Origin: Lathyrus oleraceus
Lineage: Eukaryota > Streptophyta > Magnoliopsida > Fabales > Fabaceae
Assembly: GCF_024323335.1 (NCBI RefSeq)
Contig: NC_066585.1
Span: 84,370,614 to 84,434,613 of the forward strand
Reading direction: 5' to 3'
DNA: 64,000 bases
This document shows, one piece after another, positions 1 to 11,060 of this stretch. Each line of letters opens with the position of its first letter. The stretch's first letter is position 1. Below the pieces are notes generated by a model, which saw only the letters and a program-made list of their open reading frames with translations, had not been told where the DNA came from and made no database searches. The position numbers and the translations under genes are program-made.

Positions 1-406
1 ATTTTGCACTTTTATTATAAACTTTAGTTATTGATATTATAAACTTTATATTATTATATGCAGGGAATAAATTTGAGTTATTGATATTGAACATTCTCTT
101 GTGTTTGGTAATTGGAAAGCTTGGCTGCATAGTAAGCTTGTTGATTCTATTGGAAACATTCTGTTGAGGTTTGTAAATATTACTCAAGTAAATGTCGCCT
201 GTTTTGTTATGTTTTACAACCTGAATTAGCTATCTTTCATTAAGTGGAAATCTTGTGAACAATTTATAAAAGGTGAACAACTCTGAAATTTGGTGTGAAT
301 GATTTATAAAAAATTATGGATCAATTAACTTATTATGGAACAACTCTAAAATCTTGTTATATTTAGAACTTCTTTGATAATTCTAATATTTTTTTTATAT
401 TGATAG

Positions 407-476
407 ATGGAACATAGAGTTGAAGATGAAAACTTGCATGAAGTTGGAGTTGATAGCATACAAGTAGTTACTCAAG
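407..476 (+). pseudogene. hAT transposase, first coding exon
   Basis: An ATG at 407 opens 23 codons plus one base, ending at a GT donor (CAAG|GTAT, 477). The phase fits exactly the acceptor TTTTTCAG at 6956, so codon 24 is split G|TC. The exon encodes a short acidic N-terminus with no known domain. The intron between is about 6.5 kb, mostly an inserted CACTA element; without the insertion it would be about 1.1 kb. The exon is called from reading phase, splice sites and the general layout of plant hAT genes, where a short leader exon is common. Confidence 0.55.
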
Positions 477-986
477 GTATTAAAGTGTTTTTGAACAGTG
501 TTAAATGGATGGGTGTTTTAAAAGTGACATGTGGATGTTGTTGTGATATATAGAAGTTGTTGTGTTTTCTTAATATTCTATTGTTAACTTTTTCTTAATT
601 AGTTATCCAATAAATGAGTTACTTAATAAGTTATATATGGATTAGTTTTATTAATAAATTCTAATAACAACAACATATCTTGTTAATATTTTACTAAATG
701 AATGAGTTAATTAATAATGTTTTCTTAATAAGTTGTCTATGACAACAATGTATTTTTAATAGTTTGAAATGGATAAGTGTTTTAACATAAATCAAATACA
801 GTATGAAAATCAAGTGTTTTTTATAATTTGACAACAATGTATTTTTAATAGTTTGAAATGGATAAGTGTTTTAATGAAAATCAAGTTGTTGTGTTTTCTT
901 AATATTTTACTGTTAATTTTTTCTTAATTAGTTATCCAATAAATGAGTTACTTAATAAGTGATATATGGATTAGTTTTATTAATAA
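477..986 (+). repeat. Intron of hAT gene with ~333-bp direct duplication, left part
   Basis: No coding content. A block beginning near 552 (GTTGTGTTTTCTTAATATT) recurs near 887, giving a ~333-bp tandem duplication. The second copy is cut by the CACTA element at 986/987 and resumes at 6319. An 89-bp unit inside it starts GACAACAATGTATTTTTA at 741 and 830. Confidence 0.75.
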
Positions 987-1007
987 CACTACGCCAAATA
1001 AGGGAAA

Positions 1008-1460
1008 AGAGGGCGCTTATTTTGGCCTATAACAGCGCTTTTAAGCGCCCTCTAATTTGGCGCTGGCATAGGTAAAGACAGCGCTTTGTTTTCCTGGAGA
1101 AAGCGCTGTCTAAAGGCCCACATTATAGTGCGCTTTATGAAAAAAGCGCCCTCTGGAGTGGTCCATAAAGGGACACCTTAGAGGGCGCTTTCTGGAAAAA
1201 GCGCCCTCTAAAGTTGTCAATGTAAAGTGTTTAGAGGGCGCTTTCTGGAAAAAGCGTCCTCTAAAGTTGTCAATGTAAAGTGTTTAGAGGGCGCTTATTT
1301 TTTTAAAATAACTAACACTTTAGAGGGCGCTTTCTGCAGAAAGCGCCCTCTAAAGTTGTCAATGTAAAGTGTTTAGAGGGCGCTTTCTGGACAAAGCGCC
1401 CTCTAAAGTTCTCAATGTAAAGTGTTTAGAGGGCGCTTCCTACAGAAAGCGCCCTCTAAA
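1008..1460. repeat. 5' subterminal repeat array of CACTA element
   Basis: Roughly 50-bp units run in tandem, each pairing AGAGGGCGCTTTCTG with AAAGCGCCCTCTAAAG so that it can fold into a hairpin. Good copies lie near 1182, 1234, 1325, 1376 and 1428. In CACTA elements such motifs bind the element's own DNA-binding protein; that role is inferred here. Confidence 0.85.
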
Positions 1461-1792
1461 GTGTTAGTTATTTTAAAAAAATTTGTTTGAAAAACAGTGG
1501 ATATTTAATTGGTAACCTGTTCGCATGCTGCAAAAGTGTAAAATTCATATTGATTTCATCCTTTAATCCAATGTTATACACCATTAATCCATTGATATAT
1601 ACAACATGAATCCATTTATATACAACATTAATCCTCCATATATACAACATTAATATATGATTCTTTGATCAACAATATACAACAACATATTCATGATTTA
1701 GTAAAAGTACAACAACAATATACAACATATATACAACAACAGCATACAACAACAACATTCCATACATATATGTACAATAATATACAACCTAG

Positions 1793-4700
1793 CTATATGA
1801 TTCTTTGATCAACAATGAATTGACACAATTCATCCTTCATTTCATCCAAATGAGCTCTTGAGTAAGATTTGTATTCCTCAAAGTACTACAATTAAGAGAA
1901 TAAAACATATTCATGATTTAGTAACAAATTAGATTAGTTATCCGATAATATTAAAATAAATCCTAAGTTATTATTCCATACCATTTTTGGGATGTCTATA
2001 CGATTCAATGCAATGATATCTCTCATAAATCTCAATACAAAAAATCCGCAATCGACCGAATTATTTTGCTGAGGACACTACACAGAAAAACAAACAATAT
2101 ATATATAGTTAATTTCTTACAAACACTATTATAAGCAAAAAAACAAACACTATTATAAGCAAAAATAAGATACTTAATATATACCTGAACTCTGACCCAG
2201 GTAATGTCCTTCCTAATGCGGTAATTCTTTTTCGATCTAAATTTTATTATTGCCCTAACAAAATAAAAACGTATATTGAGATCAATCTGACAGACATAAT
2301 TAAATATAGAAATACACACGAATATTTAGGGGAATTTCACTTACGTGTCAACCGTCTTCTTCAAACCCGGATATTTACTCCAATCACCCGATAACGAATC
2401 GAGATAATACACTATTAGTCTCGAAAGATCCATAGCAACCAACACCCAGTGGCCACTGTAAAATAAAACAAAAATTTAGATGAATGAAAATTTTCTACGT
2501 AAAAGATATACATAGATTAGAATGAAATTATTAGAAAGAAAATCTAACCCGTTGCCAGAATTAAACGGTAAAAAATACAAACTGCGTGTAGTATTATCGC
2601 CGGCCGCCATGAATCTATCGACTAGATCATTCTTTACGGATGTTGGATTTTTCGATATTAACGTTGCGTTGACACGGGAAGCAGCAATAAAATTGAAACG
2701 GTTACACAATTCAGTTCCCCGCATCAATTTGTCATACATATACCTTAAATAGAAACATAATAAATATTAGACTACTCATTGAAATGTGTAAATAAATTGT
2801 TCAACTAAGTAAATTATAGATTGATCGGAGTACCATATGTATGTATGAATGATAGCGATGCCCAATTCGTCGTGCTCAAAAAGTTGTTGCATGTCCTCCT
2901 TTCCAATTATTTCGAAATGAGCTTTTCCGAAAACACCTTCATCAAAATCTATACTACGAATGGACCCGTCCATAATATCGGACTCTTCCACCATTTTCTC
3001 AAGACGCATCATAATTTGAGATTTTGTCCCGGCCGTCGTTGGAATATCCTTCGTTGGAATATCCTTCGTTGGAATATCCTTACCATCGCTTTTCAACTTT
3101 CGACCGGGAACCTAAAAATTCATATAAAATAAATCATTACTTTTTGTGATGCAAAAGAATCGTTGTGTATATAATTCAATGGGTATATATATTTGTACCT
3201 CTTTTTGAGATGCAACCGACTCGATGCGTCTTGAAATCCCTTTACCAGCTTTAGGGGTGGGTCTTGTAGGAGTCTAACATTACCATGTAATAAGGATTGA
3301 TTAAATATCATAATTGTAGCTGAATTGAAATGTGAATTCTAAATATTCATAATCATTTAGAACATATATACCTCGGCATCAGGGAAAATTAGATCTGACG
3401 GCCAACCAACAAAGGATCCGACTGCATCTCGCATCAACGTTGTCTCTGAAACAACGTCGGGTAATGGTAGACGGGCGTCCGTATCTAATACGAGGTCAAC
3501 CGAAACTTTCATAAATCCCACCGGGAGGGGATTATGGTGAAGTAATTCACCCGAAGTATTGTGCACTTTTCCCTTGCCAACCATGCGATAAGTTGGTGAC
3601 GATAGATACAGCTGACAAGGTGAAATGCCCTAAACCAATAATAAATGTTATTGTTAACTTGTATATGTGTCAAGTAAAAAAGTGCTATTTTAATTTCATA
3701 ATAACATATATAATTACCTCGGGAAATTTCGGTTGATGATTGATACTAGCTCGGTCACTAGTATCTTTTGCCTCGGAAGCGCACCTTTCCTCTCTATACC
3801 TTGCATTCTCGTTTTGCAGTTGGAGTACTTGTGCCCTTAACTCCGCCAAGGTCTCCATCACCTCTTTGTTGGTAGGATTTTTTGTTTTTGTTTTTTTATA
3901 AAATGACGACGGAGTCACACCAAAACCCTTACCCCTCACACGACCGGAATACTCAGGAACATTTAGTACTCGACTAAGTACGCTCCTGCAATCCTGGACC
4001 TCGGTTGAAGGTACGGTTTGGGATAAAGTCTCCTGAAATATTATTAGAGGAGATTAAAAATGAATTATATGTCTAACAAAATTTTCGATATAATTAAAGA
4101 AATAATGTTACATATACTTACACATTCGTCATAAACATTTTGGACCGCTTCAACGACAGCCCCATCCTTCCCAACCCGAGCAGCCTTCCATAATACGTGG
4201 TCCGGAAGAGATGTTGCGTCACTTTTCTCCTCGGCTAGCTACATATTGAATTAGATTATAAGATCATCAATTATAACATATTGTGACAATGTATAAGCTC
4301 ATAGCATTTGAATATACTCACAATTCTTTGTTGTAACCGTGCATAACCCGTACGCCCTTTTTTGTACGGATACGCGGGTTTTGATGCCCTTTTCCTATTT
4401 ATGTCGCTTACTTCCTGGATAAAAAAGTTTAAGGCATATTAGAACCAAGTAACTTAACAATTGTATAATACCATAATTAATAGACATTACATGGAATTTT
4501 TCGTTTCTTCGTTTGGCGACAAAGTTATCCCATTCATCGGCTGAAATAATCTCGGCATACTTCATTGGCCGTTCTCCTTCAACAAATTTTCCTTCCTCAT
4601 CCTTGAGAAATTTGTTGCACAAAAAGGATCGAAATCCTCGGAGTCTTTTTCCGGCCAATTGAATACAATATTTTTGCCGGCTTTCATCGATGTGAAAGGA

Positions 4701-5093
4701 TCTCTAAAAAACATACAAATGGAGTGTGTTATTATAAAGTAATATTATAACAATATATGGTTAACAAATAGTCAACAAAAAAAACATATAACAATATATG
4801 GTAAGTACCTGTATCTCCGACCATATTTTTTCCTTGCCAACCTTCAAGTCCGGACTTCTCCAATTATCACATGTAATCGGAATATGTTGGCGAACAAGGA
4901 AACCAATGTAACTTGCCAACATTGAACCGTTAGGCTCAATTAGTTGGTCTTCAGCACTCCAATGTACTTCAAATTTTACACCCTTGTCTCTTGCACGAAT
5001 GATTGACTTCATAACAGTCAATCCTCGTTTGATTTCTTTTTCAACATTATTACGTGATTCATTCGCGGCATGGGTATCGTCTTGGTTAGCCAT
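1793..5093 (-). CDS. CACTA-encoded Transposase_24-type protein fused to Ulp1-like cysteine peptidase
   Basis: About 13 exons on the minus strand, ATG at 5093 (MANQDDTHAANE) to TAG at 1793-1795. N-terminal exons (5093-4809, about 4690-4490, 4420-4325) show the Transposase_24 pattern: GKRLRGFRSFL, then ADEWDNFVAKR, then YPYKKGRTGYARLQQR. A central exon (about 4030-3720) has GKGFGVTP and a short coiled coil; another (about 3630-3373) has NTSGELLHHNPLP. The exon near 3110-2830 holds three tandem DIPTK repeats. The C-terminus is a peptidase C48/Ulp1-like domain: GHWVLVAMD (His codon 2449-2451), VYYLDSL, then CPQQNNSVDCGFFV (near 2055) with the Gln and catalytic Cys. I saw no premature stop when exons are read through GT-AG sites. 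The family role is CACTA DNA binding plus a captured SUMO/ubiquitin-like protease; activity is inferred. Exon ends not given to the base are approximate. Confidence 0.78.
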
Positions 5094-5727
5094 TTTATCT
5101 GTAATATAGAAATGATTCAATAAGACCCAAGTAAGACAATGATTCAATACGTGAACACATTTACTGCATGCACAAACTTACTGCATACACATTTACTCAC
5201 ACACACCTACTGCATGCAAAAGACCAATGCAAACTTATGGTGTTTGGAACATGAACAAACTTGCATCCATAATCATCAAACTTCCAAGCACAAGCTCAAA
5301 CACACTTCAAATATATCAGTTTTCAATCAGAAATAAAAAACTCAGTTTGCCCTAAACAACATTAATCAACATAATGCACAAAATGAAAAACTAAGTTTAG
5401 AAAATGCCCTAATCAAACACATGAAGAAAGTGAACGGTAACGATGGAGAAGAGAAATACCTTAAAGGTGACGGTAACGATGGAGAAGAAAGTGAACAGTG
5501 ACGGTGGAAGAGGTTAACGCAGTGAACGTGAACGGTGAGGGAGGGAGAACGAACGGCGACGATGATGGTGAGGGAGGGAGAACGAACGGAGGACGAGAGT
5601 AATCGCAGTAGAGAGTAATCGCAGTTGAGAGAAAACCCAGTTACGTAAACGAAATAGCTTATAGAGAGGGAAAATAAAGAGACATGCAGTATATGTTATA
5701 ATTTTAATGTTTACTAAAGGGGACCTT

Positions 5728-6296
5728 AGAGGGCGCTTTTTTAAAAAAAGCGCCCTCTAAAGGGGGCCTAAGAGGGCGCTTCTGAAAGCGCTCTCTAAGG
5801 CTTTCCAAAAGCGCCTTCTAAACTGGAAATGTACATGGACTTAGAGAGCGCTTTTTCAAAAGCGCCCTCTAAGGGTAACCTTAGAGGGCGCTTTCACAAA
5901 AGCGCCCTCTATTGTTGTCCCTCCATTTTTTTTTTGGCTTCACTTTAGAGGGCGCTTAGTTACAAAAGCGCCCTCTAAAGGGGGCCTAAGAGGGCGCTTC
6001 TAAAAGCGCTCTCTAAGGCTTTCCAAAAGCGCCTTATAAACTGGAAATGTACATGGACATAGAGAGCGTTTTTTTAGAAGCGCCCTCTAAGGTTACCCTT
6101 AGAGGGCGCTTTCAATAAAGCGTCCTCTATTGGTGTCCCTCCATTTCCTCATTATTTTTTCGCTTCACTTTAGAGTGCGCTTTGTTACAAAAGCGCCCTC
6201 TAAAGTGCGCTGTCTATTCCAATAGTATGCTCCTTATTTTTTCTCTTTACTTTAGAGTGCGCTTTTGTAATAAACCGCCCTCTAAGGGGCGCTGTC
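5728..6296. repeat. 3' subterminal repeat array of CACTA element
   Basis: The same AGAGGGCGCT/AGCGCCCTCT inverted motif is repeated here. A longer internal duplication is visible: the block AAAGGGGGCCTAAGAGGGCG near 5758 recurs near 5977 with the same downstream order, a ~219-bp period. It mirrors the 5' array. Confidence 0.85.
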
Positions 6297-6318
6297 TATT
6301 CCAGTTTTTGGCGTAGTG

Positions 6319-6956
6319 TAAATTCTAATAACAACAACATATCTTGTTAATATTTTACTAAATGAATGAGTTAATTAATAACGTTTTCTTAATAAGTTAT
6401 CTATGACAACAATGTATTTTTAATAGTTTGAAATGGATAATTGTTTTAATATAAATCAAGTACAGAATGAAAATCAAGTATTTTTAATAGTTTGACAACA
6501 ATGTATTTTTAATAGTTTGAAATGGATAAGTGTTTTAATATAAATCAAGTACAATATGAAAATCAAGTATTTTTAATAGTTTGACAACAATGTATTTTTA
6601 ATAGTTTGAAATGGATAAGTGTTTTATGAAAACCAAGTACAGTATGACAGCAATGTATTTTTAATAGTTTGAAATGGATAAGTATTTTTAATAAGTATAT
6701 TTTATGAAAATCTAATAATACCATGTGTCTATGGCATGAATTTAATGTTTTTATAGAAATTCGTATTGTATACTTTATGGAAAATCTAACAATACCATGT
6801 GCCTATGGCATGAACTTAAATTTTTTATGGAAATTTGTATGGTATGTGCCTAATAGTGTGTATGGCATGGATATGTGTGTTTTTTTAAGTGTTAAATGAT
6901 TGTGTGTGTTTAAAAGTGTGTGTATGATTGTTTTTAATTTACCACTATTTTTTCAG
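6319..6956 (+). repeat. Intron of hAT gene, right part: 89-bp minisatellite
   Basis: After the CACTA element the interrupted repeat resumes. Units starting GACAACAATGTATTTTTA lie at 6405, 6494 and 6583 (exactly 89 bp apart), with a shorter, varied unit at 6646. With the copies at 741 and 830 there are six. The stretch 6700-6950 has a further imperfect pair (ATACCATGTGTCTATGGCATGAA near 6719, and near 6792) before the splice acceptor at 6955-6956. No gene is seen. Confidence 0.75.
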
Positions 6957-9164
6957 TCACCAAACATCCTATTTCCCTTATTCAACCAACACAACCAGCA
7001 GGCGCTGGTGCTGCAATCCCTCTCATTCCCGCTGATAGGAAAAAAAGGAAAAAAATGCTAGTGGAACTAGGAAATCTTCCCCTGTTTGGTTAGACTTTAA
7101 CATTTACCTGATGAGCCTGAACCAATAGCCGCGTGTAAACATTGTCACAAAAGATACCGATGCGACCCTAAAACACACGGAACATCTAACATGTTATCTC
7201 ACTCGAAAGTGTGTCATAAAAACCCTAACCTTTTACTGAAAGACCCTACACAAAGAAATCTTGTAAGTGGTGACAGTGGTTTTTTAGGTTCTACGAGCCA
7301 AAGGTTCAATGTTGCAGCATGTAGGAAGACCATTAACACCTTTGTCATCCTTGATGAGCAACCCTTTAGAGTGGTTGAGGGTGAGGGTTTTAAAAGAATG
7401 TGTAAACATATGCAACCACAAATGGTTATCCCTTCAAGGATGGCTGTTTCTAGAGATTGTTTTCAGCTTTACCTAGATGAAAAGTCACGACTTAAAGCTC
7501 TTTTTAAATCTGATTGTACAAGGGTAGCACTAACCACAAACTGTTGGACTTCTGTTCAAAACCTTAGTTATATGGCCACCACTACACCGTTCATTGACAA
7601 CGCATGGAACTACCAAAAAAATTCTTAGTTTTAGTTTAGTTCCAAATCACAAAGGTGAAACCATTGGTAAGAAAGTCGAGGATGTTTTGAAGGAATGGGG
7701 GCTTAGAAGAGTGTCAACAATTACGCTTGACAATGCAACAAGTAATGATGTGGATGTGTCTTATTTGGAAAAAAGACTTAAGAATAAGAATGCTCTAATG
7801 GGTGAAGGGGATTTTTTTCATATGGGGTGTGTTTCCCATGTCTTAAACTTGGTAGTGAGAGATGGACAAAACGACCACGAAATGGCTATTGAAAGTATTC
7901 GAGGTGCTGTTAGGTTTGTGAGGTCTTCTCCACAAAGAGCTTTAAAATTTAAGGAGTGTATTGAAATTGTCGGGATAACATGTAAAAAAAATCTTCGTCT
8001 TGATGTTTCTACAAGGTGGAATTCCACTTACTTGATGTTGGATGCTGCTGAAAAGTTTGAGGTAGCATTTGAAAAGTTAGAGGATGAGGATCCTGGGTAC
8101 ATGGAATTTTTTCACCTTCATGGTCCACCTTGTTCCGTTGATTGGAAAAAAAATCTAGGGCTTTTGTGATTCTTTTAAACACTTTCTATGAAGCAACCAA
8201 AGTCTTTTCAGCTTCACAAGTAGTATGCTTGCATTCAGCTTTTCATAACTTGTTTTCAATTTTGTGTGAGCTTCAAGAAGCGCCTTTGAATATGAATACA
8301 TTTGTGGCTCCCATGGTTTCAAATATGAAGAATAAATATGATAAGTATTGGGGAGGTGTGGGAAAAGTGAATCATTTTCTTTACTTTGGTGTGATCTTTG
8401 ACCCTAGGTTTAAGTTTGGCTATATTTAGTGGTCTTTTAATGACATGTATGGGATTTGTAGCGAACTTGCCAAGAAAAACGTTGAGTGTGTAAAAACTAG
8501 TCTTTTTAAATTATACAATTGGTATAAATCTGAGCATGATAAGAATGTTGGGGCTGGTCTAGTAAATGAACCATTAGGGAGCACTTCCCTTGGAGAAATA
8601 TCTTCTCAAACTAAGGGTCCATCCGTTTTTACACGAGCTGATGCTTTTAAAAGACACTTGAAGGAGAAAGAAACAATTGAAAATCAAAATGAACTAGAAA
8701 AGTACTTAGGTGATCCTTGTTGCGGGGATGGGGAAGAAAACTTTAACATTCTTAACTGGTGGAAGATGAATTGCACCCGTTATCCTATTTTAGCAACATT
8801 GGTTCGTGATGTGTTGGCAACACCTGTTTCGAGCGTAGCTTCAGAAAGTGCTTTTAGCACAGGGGGAGGATTTTAGACATGTATAGGAGCTCTTTAAGTC
8901 CTGAAATGGTAGAGGCTCTTATTTGTTCTTAAAACTGGTTGAGGCCTTCTAATGAGGACCTAAAAGTCCTTAATATGATTGAAGAATATGAGATAACTAA
9001 TTCAATTGTTTCAGGTACTTTATGAGTCAAAAGATTGTCTATTTTAATCTTATTTTAAATATTGTTTGTTAAAATTAAGCCTCATTATTTATTTTTAATA
9101 ACTTTTAGAGTTTCAAGCAGCTACTGGTGGAACAACTGCTCCTAGACAAGCTGGGCCTGTTTAA
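6957..9164 (+). pseudogene. hAT transposase (zinc-finger BED, RICESLEEPER-like), broken
   Basis: A BED-type zinc finger (CKHCHKRY at 7134, closing with HSKVCH) is followed by the hAT core (NHKGETIGKKVEDVL, TLDNATSND, HMGCVSHVLNLVVRDG, DVSTRWNSTYLML) and the C-terminal dimerisation motif (PVSSVASESAFSTGG). A last intron (9015-9108) precedes a short tail ending at TAA 9162-9164. Lesions seen: a frame slip near 7105-7115; a frame slip at the A-run near 7615; another at the A-run near 8146; TAG at 8427-8429; loss of one base in the G-run near 8865; TAA at 8930-8932. It cannot encode a full transposase. Several slips fall in homopolymers, so sequencing error is possible for those, but not for the stops. 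Confidence 0.92.
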
Positions 9165-10841
9165 TTCACACTTCGGTATGATTTCGGTTATTTTACATGG
9201 TTTTTGGTTATTTTACATGGTTTTTGATTTTATAAATTTATTTGCAGGTGTGAATTTTTTTTGAATGTTTTGGAGTCACCTGTGACTCAACAACACAAGC
9301 CTTTTTTTGGAGACACTTTTTTAAACTCATTTTTGACGTGTGGGACATGTATGAACTATTGAACTATGATTTCATTCAACAACACATGTTTTCTTGGCTT
9401 GTATGCTGGAAACCTTGCTTGACGATTGGAAGTTCTTGGAAATTACTTAGGTTCAAATTAAAGTATTGCCTTAATTTAAAGTTAGAAACATTGCTTGATG
9501 CTTGGCTTGTATTTAGTACTGCTTATACACTGGTTGTATTTTAATTTGTGTAGTGAGTTGCCAGAATTTATAGGAGGTACTTGCTCATGTGCATATGAGT
9601 GAGGGGAGGCTGCCTTAGATTTGATAAAGGACCATAGAAAAATCCTGAAATATTGAAGGTAATTCTCTGTTCTTTGTTAGATTTTGGCATATGTAATAGG
9701 CCGACATTTATAGTTCTTTGAAAATTTTGCAAATTTTATGTTCACTGAAGGTATTCAAATGTATATGCTTAATTTAGATGTGTATATGTTTACATAGTTA
9801 CGTAGTATGTGTATAATAATGATAGTGCAAGCTTATTGTCTGTTGTATAGTTGTGTAGTATGTGTAGTATGCTAGTTTATTGTATGTTAGTAATATGCAT
9901 TGTGTGTGTAGCTGTTACATTAGTTACCATATTTCATGTTAGATATCATATGTGGAAATAATGGTATCACAATTTCGTGTAAACTTTATAGAGGTAAACA
10001 TTGTGTAGCTGTTAACATAATGATTGGGTAAACATAATGTTTTGGGATTTATAGAAATTTTTGTGTAGCTGTTAAGATTATATTTCATGTTAGATATCAT
10101 ATGTAGAAAAAAAGTGCAATATGATGGAAATTGGAAAGTGCTAGCTGTTACATGTTTTATATATTAAAAAAGGTGTAATATGATGGAAGGTGCTAGTTGT
10201 TAACACTAAATTTTTGTGTAACAACATTGTGTACCTGTTACATGTTTCATATATTTAAAAATGGTAAATTTTCTTGTAGGATTGAAAGAGTGTTATTCCG
10301 AATTAGCACTTCTAGCAAGACACTGGGCGATCATGTTGCGGAACATGGCGCATCAAATAGTAAAGTTCATACTTTCCAGCAGGGTCACTGAGTTTTGGTA
10401 TAGGCCCACATACGAGATTTCTTCTAATTAAGGTATAAACAATTTTTAGATGATTTATTTAAGCCTTGTTGTTATGCATCTCCTACATGTTGAACCACTC
10501 TAAAGTAGATCCAGTATATGCTCATATCCTTGATGCAGTAGATGCAGAATCAAACTTGGAGTCATCTACTTTTAAGTTTGTTGTTATGCTCATATCCTTT
10601 ATTTAAGCCTTGTTGTTATGCATCTAATTTTAAGTTTGTATAGGGAAATTCTTCCTACTATTGGACTTGCAGGTTATGCATCTATTACTTATCTATTATT
10701 CTTGTGGGAATTCTACTTTGTTCATGTTATAGGTATTGTAATTTGTAATGTTGAGCTAATCATACTTATGTCTTAACATCAGGTCATGCATCCTTTGCAC
10801 TTATTGAAATGCACATGACAAATTTTGAGCAGTGTGGAGGC
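9165..10841 (+). other. hAT 3' non-coding region
   Basis: AT-rich sequence after the transposase stop, with no coding signal. It holds short imperfect direct repeats, for example GTAGCTGTTA with TTTCATGTTAGATATCATATG near 9910-9960 and again near 10068-10102. It probably represents the transposon's 3' untranslated and subterminal DNA. It ends at the Copia target duplication GAGGC. Confidence 0.45.
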
Positions 10842-11048
10842 TGTTGGTGCAGAGGTAGAATGAATGATGAACGGAAATATTCTATTAAGAGAATGACGGC
10901 TACAAAAACATGATAAAAGTTACAATGATTGCCATCCTATTTATAAGCTAAAACTAGGGTTACTAGAATAGGATAAAATACTAAAATACCCTCTAACAAA
11001 CTTAGGGGCTAAGAAAATAGTACAACTAAATATGAATTACTTCTAATA
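10842..11048 (-). repeat. 3' LTR of Copia element
   Basis: The 207-bp repeat matches 15410-15616. Read on the minus strand it has a TATA-like TTATAAATAGG (complement of about 10937-10947), a plausible LTR promoter. Confidence 0.93.
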
Positions 11049-11060
11049 CCATCCCTTAAT

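Larger units (their letters stand above)
987..6318 (-). mobile_element. CACTA (En/Spm-type) DNA transposon, complete
   Basis: The ends are perfect inverted repeats: CACTACGCCAAA at 987-998 and TTTGGCGTAGTG at 6307-6318. A 3-bp TSD, TAA, lies at 984-986 and 6319-6321. The uninterrupted target is present in the neighbouring duplicated copy (about 641-670), which confirms the boundaries. Length is 5332 bp. Both ends carry dense subterminal arrays of AGAGGGCGCT / AGCGCCCTCT, the usual binding-site arrangement for CACTA TNPA-like proteins. One multi-exon gene lies between on the minus strand. No TNPD/Transposase_21-like DDE coding region was found, so the element probably depends on a transposase supplied in trans. 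Confidence 0.93.

Noticed and set aside
1008..1460. CRISPR-like regular repeat with spacers
   Set aside because: Units lack unique spacers, are inverted-repeat rich, and lie at a CACTA terminus in a plant genome.
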